64,000 nucleotides of DNA from Levilactobacillus hammesii DSM 16381 (GTDB taxonomy: Bacteria > Bacillota > Bacilli > Lactobacillales > Lactobacillaceae): the NCBI RefSeq assembly GCF_001434395.1, contig NZ_AZFS01000046.1, positions 265,215 through 329,214 on the forward strand, read 5' to 3'. Below are positions 16,512 to 24,766 of the stretch, piece by piece. The notes under the pieces are model-generated. The model ran no database searches. It had not been told where the DNA came from and saw only the letters and a program-made list of their open reading frames with translations. The translations under genes were made by a program, and so were the position numbers. The stretch's first letter is position 1. The number at the start of each line of letters is the position of its first letter.

Positions 16512-16540
16512 TTTACAAAAGTACTGAATTCAGTTATTAT
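16512..16540 (+). promoter_or_regulatory. Rightward early promoter
   Basis: TTTACA, a spacer of exactly 17 bases, TATTAT. Operator O2 fills the spacer, so repressor binding would block it. Confidence 0.75.
16521..16537. promoter_or_regulatory. Operator O2
   Basis: GTACTGAATTCAGTTAT, with the perfect 12-bp palindrome ACTGAATTCAGT; inside the early promoter. Confidence 0.75.
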
Positions 16541-16647
16541 AAGTTCATCAAGTAATTAAGCAATAAGAAACCAGCACTATCAGCGAGGTACTTTGGCGAG
16601 TAACGCTAATGGTAAGGCTTATTTGCTCATATATTTATGGCTTAATT

Positions 16648-16664
16648 GTACTGAATTCGATACT
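16648..16664. promoter_or_regulatory. Operator O3
   Basis: GTACTGAATTCGATACT, about 50 bases before the Cro-like start codon. Confidence 0.7.
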
Positions 16665-16712
16665 AAAAGTCAACAACTTGATAAAGAAATTACTGAAAAG
16701 GAGGCTTGGATA

Positions 16713-16922
16713 ATGACTGAGCAAAATTTAGTTGAGGGCGCAAAAGCCATCACTAACCGAATTAAAATGCGTCTGCTTGAAAAGGACATGACGCAAGTTG
16801 AGCTGGCTAGCTTAATCAACGAAAAACCGGTGCAACTCAATCGTGCAATTCATGCAGACATGTCACCAAAATCGGTTAAAATTCGGCAGAAGGTCTATCG
16901 GGTTTTAGATATTAACAACTAG
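16713..16922 (+). CDS. Cro-like HTH protein
   Basis: A 69-residue protein consisting of one helix-turn-helix domain (TNRIKMRLLEKDMTQVELAS, then NRAIHAD). As the first gene rightward of the operator region it is the expected Cro or anti-repressor of the lysis switch. AAAGGAGG lies eight bases before ATG 16713; the frame is open back to 16593 but that stretch carries operator O3 and no binding site. Confidence 0.75.
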   Translation: MTEQNLVEGAKAITNRIKMRLLEKDMTQVELASLINEKPVQLNRAIHADMSPKSVKIRQKVYRVLDINN

Positions 16923-16933
16923 GAGGCAGATTA

Positions 16934-17014
16934 ATGATTGTAGCAAAACTACTAATGTTCCTATATGTCGGCTGGTTAGCTGGTCACTACGGAATCGACA
17001 ACATGTTTGATTAG
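16934..17014 (+). CDS. 26-residue hydrophobic peptide
   Basis: MIVAKLLMFLYVGWLAGHYG then six more residues. AGGAGG is placed seven bases before the ATG. It sits between the Cro-like gene and the next gene and probably encodes a single membrane-spanning peptide. Function unknown. Confidence 0.5.
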   Translation: MIVAKLLMFLYVGWLAGHYGIDNMFD

Positions 17015-17025
17015 AGGTGAGTTTC

Positions 17026-17295
17026 ATGGAACTAGAAGCGGTTGTTGAAAAAGCGGTCGCTAGTGAGGTTGAGAAATACCTGGGGCCGCGGTTACAAGCA
17101 ATTGTTCGTGAGTACATCATGTTAGATCGCGATACGGCATTTAAAGAACTATGTGTCTCACGGGCGTTCTTTGACAAAAATATCAAGAACAAGCCACAGG
17201 TGAAATTGGTAGAACGCCGCTACAAAGAATCTAACAAGGTGTTCTATGAGCCAAGCGAGCTGAAACGAGCAATCCTATCCATCACAGAATTTTAA
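17026..17295 (+). CDS. Small early phage protein, possibly DNA-binding
   Basis: An 89-residue charged protein. An N-terminal helix (EAVVEKAVASEVEKYLG) precedes a region with RDTAFKELCVSRAFFDKNIKN that looks like a winged-helix or excisionase-like fold. Position just after Cro supports an excisionase or regulator role, but there is no diagnostic motif. GAGGTG lies six bases before ATG 17026. Confidence 0.55.
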   Translation: MELEAVVEKAVASEVEKYLGPRLQAIVREYIMLDRDTAFKELCVSRAFFDKNIKNKPQVKLVERRYKESNKVFYEPSELKRAILSITEF

Positions 17296-17344
17296 AAATC
17301 GTGGACAGCGCCTAACGATGGGTAGAACAACTGGAGGTAACACA

Positions 17345-17959
17345 ATGAAAATGAACAGTGACATCGAAAAGATGTTGAAAAATGTAGTCAAGCGAGTAAC
17401 TGATTCACGGCCACCGTTACAGTGCGTTCACTTTGAAAATGGAAATGCGGTTGTAACGGACAGCCATCGATTGATTAAGGTCAAAGGGGTGGCGCCAAAA
17501 GACTTGAAGCTTGATTTAAACCTGGCAGATTTTAGTTTTCCAGACATCAATTATCCTGATACAGATCGTCTGATGCCTAAAGAATTCGCAACGAAGCTTA
17601 CGTTAACCAAAGACAATGTAGTAGCAATGCTTCCGTCACTGAAAGCAATGGCGACAGAATACTTTGGTAAACAGCGAGTGGTGAAACTAGGAATCTCTGA
17701 GGAGTGCTTCAAAGTATCACGGACGAGTTTAGGTGCCCAAAGTGTACAAACGGTGGATTTCAAGCCCACTGATTTCTCTGGCGAGCCAATTGAATTAAGC
17801 TGTGACGCTCGGTATTTAGCTGATGCGTTTGAAGACTTGACGAAAATTAAAGATACTCGTAATCGGACGCTTGAACTGAAAATTAATACTGACCTTGCAC
17901 CGTTCTTAATCAGTACTGGCAATATTGATTACCTACTAACACCGGTCAGAGTATTTTAA
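17345..17959 (+). CDS. Phage DNA sliding-clamp-like protein (DnaN-related)
   Basis: A 204-residue protein. The motif VVTDSHRLIKV is that of bacterial DNA polymerase III beta clamps (TDSHRL) and the C-terminus, DYLLTPVRVF, matches the DnaN end with its LxxPVR. Bacterial DnaN has about 375 residues in three domains; this one has two at most, a size closer to the T4 clamp gp45 (228), which works as a trimer. It probably tethers a polymerase or competes with the host clamp; this is inference. GGAGGT precedes ATG 17345. It starts the replication module. Confidence 0.65.
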   Translation: MKMNSDIEKMLKNVVKRVTDSRPPLQCVHFENGNAVVTDSHRLIKVKGVAPKDLKLDLNLADFSFPDINYPDTDRLMPKEFATKLTLTKDNVVAMLPSLKAMATEYFGKQRVVKLGISEECFKVSRTSLGAQSVQTVDFKPTDFSGEPIELSCDARYLADAFEDLTKIKDTRNRTLELKINTDLAPFLISTGNIDYLLTPVRVF

Positions 17960-17971
17960 GGGGATGACGCA

Positions 17972-18064
17972 GTGACAGCAGTTTTAATTTTTATCGGTGT
18001 ATTCGGGCTTGGAGGCCTGATTAGAATCATTTACGAGTGGTGGTGGAAGCAATCATCAAAGTAG
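17972..18064 (+). CDS. 30-residue membrane peptide
   Basis: GTG-started frame encoding a hydrophobic helix (TAVLIFIGVFGLGGLIRII) and a short WWWK tail. AAGGGG lies upstream at a suitable distance. It overlaps the next frame. Function unknown. Confidence 0.4.
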   Translation: MTAVLIFIGVFGLGGLIRIIYEWWWKQSSK

Positions 18065-18375
18065 TGTTCGGGGATGGCAAGAAAGAAGAGGTCCCCAGTG
18101 ATAGTGCTTTAGAAGAAGCTGTTATTAGGCGTAAAAGTTACGTACGAGCCTTTCATTTTAAGCAGCCAGAAGTGATTCGCGCAGATACAGGAACTACACG
18201 TGATCACGTCAATACGGAAACTTGGAACGTTAAGTGGTTTAGGTCTGGGATTGTTGTTTATCCCCGGCCCAACAAACGTAAATTGCCAGGGGTACTGATT
18301 TATTGGAATCAGATTGCCTGGGCAGAAGCTGAGAATGATCCCGCAGCGGATGATGAGAGCTATAGGTGGTGGTGA
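18037..18375 (+). CDS. Hypothetical early phage protein
   Basis: Up to 112 residues, with no recognised family. It contains tryptophan-rich strands (TWNVKWFRSGIVVYPRP) and an acidic C-terminus ending YRWW. Its start is uncertain: three successive GTG codons at 18037-18045, or GTG 18064, which overlaps the preceding stop. The next gene begins inside its stop codon (GTGA). Confidence 0.5.
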   Translation: MVVEAIIKVVFGDGKKEEVPSDSALEEAVIRRKSYVRAFHFKQPEVIRADTGTTRDHVNTETWNVKWFRSGIVVYPRPNKRKLPGVLIYWNQIAWAEAENDPAADDESYRWW

Positions 18376-18542
18376 CGATCAAAGGATTTAGTCAGGAAAC
18401 AACCAACAATTTGTGGAAGACAAGTCTTCGCTCAGTTAATCCACAGACAAAGAAAAAGCCCGTTAGCGTTGCACCGCTAGCGAGCCTGAGAAAACCATTT
18501 ATCTACGGTAAGAATACCGGAAAGCGAGGCATTTTTCAATGA
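18372..18542 (+). CDS. 56-residue basic phage peptide
   Basis: GTG 18372 overlaps the previous stop and its own TGA overlaps the next ATG, the arrangement expected of translationally coupled genes. The product is rich in K, S and T (TKKKPVSVAPLASLRKP). Function unknown. Confidence 0.45.
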   Translation: MTIKGFSQETTNNLWKTSLRSVNPQTKKKPVSVAPLASLRKPFIYGKNTGKRGIFQ

Positions 18543-18667
18543 AGAAGAGCGAATACTGGCACCAGAAATTTTTACGAACACCGGTAGGGTACGAGAATCT
18601 GGCTTACTACCGGTTCCAGCAGTATGAAAAATATTTGAAGGAGGAACACCTATGGCAAACGAATTAA
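18539..18667 (+). CDS. 42-residue phage peptide
   Basis: ATG 18539 overlaps the preceding TGA. The product is aromatic and charged (SEYWHQKFLRTPVGYENLAY). Its 3' end carries the ribosome binding site and start of the DUF1351 gene. Function unknown. Confidence 0.45.
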   Translation: MKKSEYWHQKFLRTPVGYENLAYYRFQQYEKYLKEEHLWQTN

Positions 18668-19533
18668 TGATTATCGAACCGGCTGTGGATGTTCATCCAT
18701 CGCCAATCACTATCAAGAACCTGGACCAGGTTCAGCAGGCCGTTTCAGCGATTGTCGCCAAGTATGGCCAAGACTTCATTGTGACCGCCGACAATATCAA
18801 AGATACGAAAGCCATGCGAGCCAGCCTAAATAAGGTTTCTAAAGCAGTCGATGAAAAGCGACTTGCCGTCAAGCGGCAGTACGCGGAACCGGTCAAAATC
18901 TTCGACAAGCAAATGGGGGCCTTCAAAGACCAAATTGACGGGGTTATCTCTCCGTTAGACGTGAAGATTAAAGAAGTCATCGCCCAGGAACGTGCCGCCA
19001 AGCAAGAACGAGTTGAAGGCCTGATTGCTGAGATGGCGCCCAACTATGGTGTATCGGCAGACGCGATTGAGATCGAACCATCCTGGTTGAATAAGTCGGC
19101 CACCAAAAAGCAAATTGTCGATGGTATTGCTGGTGCCATGACAGTTACCAAGAAGGCCGCCGACCAGTTAGCTGCTGATACCGAAGCGATTACCAAGTAT
19201 GCCGAGGTTCAAGGTGTGGATGCCGCCGGCTGGGTAGATCAGGTTAAGCAAGGCCAAGACGTTGATTACCTGATGAAAGCCATTGATAACCAGGTTGAAC
19301 GTCAAGCCGAGAAGCAACGCAAACTGGAAGCCAAGGCTGCTGAGGAGCGCACACACCAGCAGACCAAAGGTAACACGGTAGTTGATACCAATACCGGTGA
19401 AGTAGTCTCACGGACTGTGGTATTAAAGATTATGGCAACTCGCTCACAGATGATTCTCCTGAAGAATTTTATGGATGCCAACAGTATTAAGTACGAGCGG
19501 GAGAAAAAATATGAAAATTCAACACGCAACTGA
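18652..19533 (+). CDS. DUF1351 phage protein
   Basis: A 293-residue helical protein of the DUF1351 family, common in replication modules of Gram-positive phages. It has NLDQVQQAVSAIVAKYG, then KVSKAVDEKRLAVKRQYAEP and a long charged helix region (about 95-125), with a second coiled coil at 205-240. It usually precedes an AAA ATPase and a helicase, as here, and may act in recombination or replication. GGAGGA precedes ATG 18652. It overlaps the next gene by 23 bases. Confidence 0.8.
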   Translation: MANELMIIEPAVDVHPSPITIKNLDQVQQAVSAIVAKYGQDFIVTADNIKDTKAMRASLNKVSKAVDEKRLAVKRQYAEPVKIFDKQMGAFKDQIDGVISPLDVKIKEVIAQERAAKQERVEGLIAEMAPNYGVSADAIEIEPSWLNKSATKKQIVDGIAGAMTVTKKAADQLAADTEAITKYAEVQGVDAAGWVDQVKQGQDVDYLMKAIDNQVERQAEKQRKLEAKAAEERTHQQTKGNTVVDTNTGEVVSRTVVLKIMATRSQMILLKNFMDANSIKYEREKKYENSTRN

Positions 19534-20284
19534 CATTAAGCGGGGCCAAGACTTTTCAATGCTGATTTACGCTCAACCCGGTGTGGGAAAAACTTCCACA
19601 CTACGTTATCTCCCTGGTCGAACTCTGGTCATTGATGTGGATCGAACGACTAACGTTTTAGCCGGTGTCCCTAGCATTGACGTGGTCAAGCTAGATACGA
19701 AGCACCCGCTAGAAGGGGCCCGCGCCTTGCTGAGTGAGATTCATAAGACTCAACTTGGAAACTATGACAATATTGCGTTCGACAATATCAGTGAGTTTGA
19801 ACAAGCCTGGCTAGGCGAGAAAGCTAACGAAGCTAAAACCAAGTCCGGTGCTGACATGGGCATCCCCCAGATGAACGACTACAACCAATTTGGGTTCTAC
19901 CTACCAGATATGATCCGTTTCATCAACTCATGGCCGGGGGTCAATAAGGTTTATACAGCGTGGGAAACCACCCGACAGATTGAGACGCCTAGCGGGCAGA
20001 CCTACAACCAGTTCGTGCCGCAAATGCGAGAGAAGCTAGTAACGAACGTAATGGGATTGATGAACGTTGTTGGTCGAATGGTGATTTCGGATAAGACCGG
20101 TGCCCGGGGGTTCATTCTCAGACCGTCTAACGCTGCATTCGCCAAGAATCAACTGGATAATCGTAAATTTGCGATACCAGAAACCCTGTTTACAGAGATT
20201 GGTGGTGATGTGGATGTACCAGCTTCATCCGTACCAAACAAAGCTAGTCAATCAGGCAAGACAGGCACTAGCCAAGGGAAATAA
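19511..20284 (+). CDS. Phage AAA-type ATPase (RecA-like nucleotide-binding protein)
   Basis: A 257-residue P-loop ATPase. Walker A is YAQPGVGKTS (about residue 22), followed by RTLVIDVDRTT and a Walker B-like region NIAFDNISEFEQ. This AAA_24-type protein is typical of phage replication modules and is thought to work with the neighbouring helicase and SSB-like protein. GGGAG lies eight bases before ATG 19511. Its 3' end overlaps the helicase gene by about 77 bases. Confidence 0.8.
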   Translation: MKIQHATDIKRGQDFSMLIYAQPGVGKTSTLRYLPGRTLVIDVDRTTNVLAGVPSIDVVKLDTKHPLEGARALLSEIHKTQLGNYDNIAFDNISEFEQAWLGEKANEAKTKSGADMGIPQMNDYNQFGFYLPDMIRFINSWPGVNKVYTAWETTRQIETPSGQTYNQFVPQMREKLVTNVMGLMNVVGRMVISDKTGARGFILRPSNAAFAKNQLDNRKFAIPETLFTEIGGDVDVPASSVPNKASQSGKTGTSQGK

Positions 20285-21569
20285 AGCAGTGCTGCTACAA
20301 TCTCCGGCCGGTTCCGGTAAGTCAGTGATCATTGCCGAAATAGCTCGGTTAACGGTAAACAAGGGCGGCTCAGTGATGTTCATGGTCCACCGTAAGGAAT
20401 TGGTGGAGCAGATAACGAACTCATTCCGAGAGAATGCGGTTGATCTGTCTCACTGCACGATTCAAACAGTTGGAAAGATTGCTAATCGGTTGAGAATTCT
20501 ACCGCGACCAGCTCTCATCATCACGGATGAGTCACATCATTCGTTGGCGAAGACTTACCGTAAGATTTATGACTACTACGCCGGGGTGCCACGGCTGGGC
20601 TTTACTGCCACGCCTTGGCGTCTAAATGGCAAAGGTCTGCATGATGTCTACGACGATATGGTTTTGGGTCCGTCGATTGATTGGCTGATTGAGAACCACT
20701 ACTTGGCACCGTACAAATATTTTTCAGTAAAGTTGGTCAATGACGAGAAACTGAAGAAATCGAGTACCGGTGACTACACTAACAAGTCGATTGATGACGC
20801 GGTAGGCCGGACTATCTTCGGGGATGTGGTTAAGACCTACCAGGAGAAGACGGCGGGCCAGCAGGCAATTGTTTACGCTCACTCTGTGGAATTCTCTAAG
20901 GAAGTTGCGGAAGCCTTTAGACGGGCTGGTATCAACGCTGAACACGCCGACGCTAAGACGCCCGCTGCTAAACGTAATCAGATTATGGCTGACTTTAAGT
21001 CTGGTGAACTCAAGGTTCTTTGCAACGTGGACTTGATCAGTGAGGGGTTCAATGTTCCTGACTGTAGCGTGGTCATCATGCTTCGGCCAACTGAATCGCT
21101 GGTGCTCTTTATTCAGCAATCCATGCGGTCAATGCGCTACCGGCCGAACAAGACGGCAACCATCATTGATCACGTTGCCAATTACTCGCGATTCGGACTA
21201 CCCGATGATGAGCATACTTGGACACTAGATGACCGCAAAAAACGTAAGAAGAAGGCTAGTGATGCCGTTCCAATCAGAACCTGTGAGTTCTGTTTCGCGG
21301 TGATTCCAGCTTCGGCCACAGTCTGTCCAGTGTGCGGTAGGGCCATCCAGCGGACGGAAACAGAGATGGAGGTTGACCATGAGGTAGAGCTAGAACAGAT
21401 CCATGGTCGATTAGACATGAAATCTGAGTATAACTCGGTTCGCTATGGTCGGATGAAGCCCAGCGAGGCCCAGAACATGGAGGACTTATATGGGATTGCG
21501 AAAGCCCGTGGTTATAAGCCAGGATGGGCGTGGTTCCAGGGCAAGCAGCTTGGATTAGTTAAAAATTAG
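20208..21569 (+). CDS. SF2 DNA/RNA helicase (DEAD/DEAH type)
   Basis: A protein of about 453 residues with superfamily 2 motifs: YQTKLVNQARQAL (Q-like), SPAGSGKS (I), DESHH (II), FTATPWR (III), then the second RecA domain with VISEGFNVPD-like sequence, QQSMRSMR and DH. Near the end, CEFC and CPVCG form a four-cysteine zinc-ribbon. It likely unwinds DNA during phage replication. The start is ATG 20208 or 20214; the frame stays open upstream to 20100 inside the ATPase gene. Confidence 0.88.
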   Translation: MWMYQLHPYQTKLVNQARQALAKGNKAVLLQSPAGSGKSVIIAEIARLTVNKGGSVMFMVHRKELVEQITNSFRENAVDLSHCTIQTVGKIANRLRILPRPALIITDESHHSLAKTYRKIYDYYAGVPRLGFTATPWRLNGKGLHDVYDDMVLGPSIDWLIENHYLAPYKYFSVKLVNDEKLKKSSTGDYTNKSIDDAVGRTIFGDVVKTYQEKTAGQQAIVYAHSVEFSKEVAEAFRRAGINAEHADAKTPAAKRNQIMADFKSGELKVLCNVDLISEGFNVPDCSVVIMLRPTESLVLFIQQSMRSMRYRPNKTATIIDHVANYSRFGLPDDEHTWTLDDRKKRKKKASDAVPIRTCEFCFAVIPASATVCPVCGRAIQRTETEMEVDHEVELEQIHGRLDMKSEYNSVRYGRMKPSEAQNMEDLYGIAKARGYKPGWAWFQGKQLGLVKN

Positions 21570-21581
21570 GAGGAATAAATA

Positions 21582-22178
21582 ATGGCAGATTTTATGAACA
21601 CAGACTATTCAAATAACACGGGTGGCAATTACGATGCAGTGCCCGCCGGCAACTACGAAATGATTATCAACAACGCGTCAGAGAGTGCAACGAAGAACGG
21701 CGCAGAAACCTTGCAGATTGATTTGCTGGTGCGGAATGACTTGGACAAGGTTACTGACTTGGTGGAAACCAACGGCAAGTTCCATAATCGCCACATCTTC
21801 GTGGATAACTGGAAGCGCAAGGCTACTAACCAGTATGACTTAGACGGGTTCCAGTACATCTTACAGGCGGCTGGAGTGCCAGAAAATACCCCGCTACACA
21901 CTGTGGATGACTTTATCAAGTTGATCGTTGGAGCGCCGGTTCGGGTGTTTGTTAAGCAGGAAGAGAACACCTATAACGGGGCTACTAGTACCGTCAACCG
22001 GGTGGCGCCTTGGAACTTTGAGGTTACACAGTTTCCTCAGGTACAGCACACATTCAAGGATAAGAAGAATGCGCCAACACCAGCGGTAGCCCAACCAGCA
22101 CCGGCAGCGAATACTAGCGATCCATTTGCTAATACCGGCGATTCAATTGATATCAGTGCCGACGACTTGCCATTCTAG
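21582..22178 (+). CDS. DUF669 protein, probable single-stranded DNA-binding protein
   Basis: A 198-residue DUF669 protein: MADFMNTDYSNNTGGNYDAVPAGNYEM... pattern (a YDAVPAG motif), a beta-rich core with HRHIFVDN-like sequence, an Ala/Pro/Thr-rich linker (about 160-185) and an acidic tip DISADDLPF. That tip is the same as the protein-interaction tail of bacterial SSB. Together with its position between helicase and primase this argues that it coats single-stranded DNA. AGGAGG precedes ATG 21582. Confidence 0.82.
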   Translation: MADFMNTDYSNNTGGNYDAVPAGNYEMIINNASESATKNGAETLQIDLLVRNDLDKVTDLVETNGKFHNRHIFVDNWKRKATNQYDLDGFQYILQAAGVPENTPLHTVDDFIKLIVGAPVRVFVKQEENTYNGATSTVNRVAPWNFEVTQFPQVQHTFKDKKNAPTPAVAQPAPAANTSDPFANTGDSIDISADDLPF

Positions 22179-22192
22179 GAGGGAGTGCCAAT

Positions 22193-24514
22193 ATGTATGA
22201 ACGAATTCCCGAAGAACTCAAGTCCCTAAAGCAATGGGGGCTCTATAAACTCAAGTGGCAGCCAGAAAAAGACAAATATGCCAAGTACCCGGTTAACCCT
22301 TATAACGGTGGGGATGGGAAGTCCAATGACCCGTCTACCTGGTCCGACTTTGAGACGGCCCTGCAAGCTAAGGATGACTATGGCATGGATGGCCTCGGAT
22401 TCTATTTTCGGCCACCGTATGTGGGAATAGATGTGGATCACTTAGACCAAGACTTAGAACGCTGGCAGAGTGGGGATGTGGATGATAACGAGGTGCAACA
22501 CTTCCTCACAATCACCAAGTCTTATGCTGAAACCAGCGTGTCGGGGACTGGCATCCACATTATTGTGAAGGGAAAGATTCCGGGTGATCGGCGGCGCAAG
22601 GGCAATGTGGAAATGTACACGTCAGGTCGATTCTTCGCGATGACGGGGAACCAGCTGGGCCAGTATGGTGAAATCAGTGAGCCAGAACCCAAACTGATGA
22701 AGCTGTTATACGACCGGTACTTGAAGCCTACTAATGTGGTGGCGATGCCCGGCAATCAGCTTCCACAGTTGAACGATTTGTCGGAAACGGAGGTTATTTC
22801 CCGGGCTGAGTCTTCACGAACAGGCCAACGCTTCAAGCTCTTAATGGAGGGTGGCTGGGAGCAGTTCTATACCTCCCAATCAGAGGCTGACCTAGCATTT
22901 GCTAATGACCTGGCCTTCTGGACGGGTCGAGATTTCACGAAGATGGACTCCATCTTTCGGCAGTCGAGCTTGATGCGCCCTAAGTGGGACGAGAAACACG
23001 GGAAAACCACCTATGGGGTAGCGACGCTTAACAAAGCGATTAACGAGACGCGAGACGTGTTCAATCGTGGGAAGGCCCCGCTTAAATACAATTTTGAGTT
23101 TGCTAATCAAGCAGAAAAGAAGAAAGATACACCGCCCCGCAGCTGGGATGATACCGGAAACGCTGATCGCTTCATGGACCGCTATGGTGAACTGGTGAAG
23201 TACTCCTTCACCGATAAAACATGGATCGTCTACAACGGGAGCTACTGGTCGGTTGACGATACCGGGCAGGTTCACAGTCTGGTGGATGGGGTTGTCGATG
23301 ATATGAAGAATGAAAAGCTGGTAGTTCCACCTAACAGCAACCTTTCCGTGGATGATGCTGAAGAAAAGTTTCAGAAACACATCAAAAAGGCCCGTTCCAA
23401 CGCGGGCAAGAAAGCGATGATTGATGAACTGAAACACCGAATTCCGGTACTTCATGGAGAGTTCGATAGTGACAAGACGCTGCTGAATGTGGCTAACGGG
23501 TATGTGGATCTTTCAAGTGGGATTTTGAAAGAACACGACATCAAGAAACTATTCTCGCGGCAGGCGGCGGTTGAGTACACCGATACTATTGATGCGCCGG
23601 AGTGGACGCAGTTCTTGAATCAGATTTTCAACAATGATTCGGAGCTGATTGATTATGTGCAGAAAGCTGTGGGGTACTCGTTGACCGGATCCACTAAGGA
23701 GCAAGTGATGTTCATTCTCTATGGGAATGGGCGAAACGGTAAGTCGATCTTTATTGATACGATTGCTGACACCTTGGGTAACTACGCCCGGTCAATGCAG
23801 GCTGATTCAATTATGGTGAAAAATAATAGTTCCGCTGCTAACTCAGATATTGCCCGGCTTGAAGGGGCCCGACTGGTTACTTCCAGCGAACCTAATGATG
23901 GCTTGCGACTAGACGAAGGTCTGGTTAAGCAGCTGACTGGTGGTGATACTGTGACTGCCCGGTACCTGTACGGGAAGGAGTTTGAGTTCAAGCCAGAGTT
24001 TAAACTATGGCTGGCAACCAATCACAAGCCGATTATTCGGGGTACCGACGATGGTATCTGGCGGCGACTAATGTTGATCCCTTTTGCGGTGAAGATTCCG
24101 GACAACCGGGTGGATAAGGACCTGAAGTATAAGTTGCAGCGTGAAGAAGTTGGGATTCTCAACTGGGCTGTGGAAGGTGCCTTGAAGTGGCAGCGAGAGG
24201 GATTGAAACCGCCAGAGAGTGTGGTTCAGGCTAGTCAGAGTTACAGAAACGAGATGGACGTGACCGCAGAATTTATGGAGGAGTGTTGCACGGTTGCAAA
24301 ACATGAGATGGCCCGGGCTGGGCAACTATATCAGCGTTACAGGCAGTGGGCAATTGATAACTCCCAGTATCAAATGAATTCAACTAAGTTTGGTAAGGAA
24401 ATGGCTGGCAAGTTTACCAAAAAGCGAGATTCACAGGGTGTTTACTATGTTGGACTCAGTTTAAAAACGTATGTTAAGCCATTTGAGATGGTCACCAACC
24501 ATCCTAAGAAATAA
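22193..24514 (+). CDS. Phage primase-helicase (D5/P4 type)
   Basis: A 773-residue two-part replication protein. The N-terminal ~250 residues are a bifunctional primase-polymerase-like domain with VGIDVDHLD (metal-binding acidic pair) and SGTGIHIIVKG. The C-terminal part is a D5_N plus SF3-like helicase with Walker A YGNGRNGKS (about 505), SSEPNDGLRLDEG, and WLATNHKPIIRGTDDGIWRR. It would prime and unwind at the phage origin. GGAGG precedes ATG 22193. An AT-rich gap follows. Confidence 0.93.
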   Translation: MYERIPEELKSLKQWGLYKLKWQPEKDKYAKYPVNPYNGGDGKSNDPSTWSDFETALQAKDDYGMDGLGFYFRPPYVGIDVDHLDQDLERWQSGDVDDNEVQHFLTITKSYAETSVSGTGIHIIVKGKIPGDRRRKGNVEMYTSGRFFAMTGNQLGQYGEISEPEPKLMKLLYDRYLKPTNVVAMPGNQLPQLNDLSETEVISRAESSRTGQRFKLLMEGGWEQFYTSQSEADLAFANDLAFWTGRDFTKMDSIFRQSSLMRPKWDEKHGKTTYGVATLNKAINETRDVFNRGKAPLKYNFEFANQAEKKKDTPPRSWDDTGNADRFMDRYGELVKYSFTDKTWIVYNGSYWSVDDTGQVHSLVDGVVDDMKNEKLVVPPNSNLSVDDAEEKFQKHIKKARSNAGKKAMIDELKHRIPVLHGEFDSDKTLLNVANGYVDLSSGILKEHDIKKLFSRQAAVEYTDTIDAPEWTQFLNQIFNNDSELIDYVQKAVGYSLTGSTKEQVMFILYGNGRNGKSIFIDTIADTLGNYARSMQADSIMVKNNSSAANSDIARLEGARLVTSSEPNDGLRLDEGLVKQLTGGDTVTARYLYGKEFEFKPEFKLWLATNHKPIIRGTDDGIWRRLMLIPFAVKIPDNRVDKDLKYKLQREEVGILNWAVEGALKWQREGLKPPESVVQASQSYRNEMDVTAEFMEECCTVAKHEMARAGQLYQRYRQWAIDNSQYQMNSTKFGKEMAGKFTKKRDSQGVYYVGLSLKTYVKPFEMVTNHPKK

Positions 24515-24766
24515 TGAATGTAGAGTGTGTAGGGAGATGTAAGCAGGTGTATGGAACCCAATCCCTTGGCCCCCTTGGGATGTGTATGTTTATGTATACT
24601 TTCTTTCATATATCATAAATGAATAATAAATAAACGTATATAAAGAAAAGGATAGAAGTGAGTGCATTGCATGCATTACCTACACAACTCGCGTGTGGCA
24701 AGGGATAGAGGCAATGTAGCCATTGTTTTATCAATGCATTCACCTGCACAAAAAGGAGGTAATCCT
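24515..24766. other. AT-rich non-coding region after the primase gene, possible origin
   Basis: About 250 bases. It has a hairpin ATCCC/GGGAT with a C-rich loop near 24566-24586, then 90 bases that are almost only A and T (24580-24660). Phage origins often lie next to the primase gene, so this is a candidate, but no clear iterons are visible. A GTG-started frame at 24662 reads through it. Confidence 0.3.

Noticed and set aside
16593-16712. N-terminal extension of the Cro-like gene
   Set aside because: It carries operator O3 and lacks a binding site, while ATG 16713 has AAAGGAGG.
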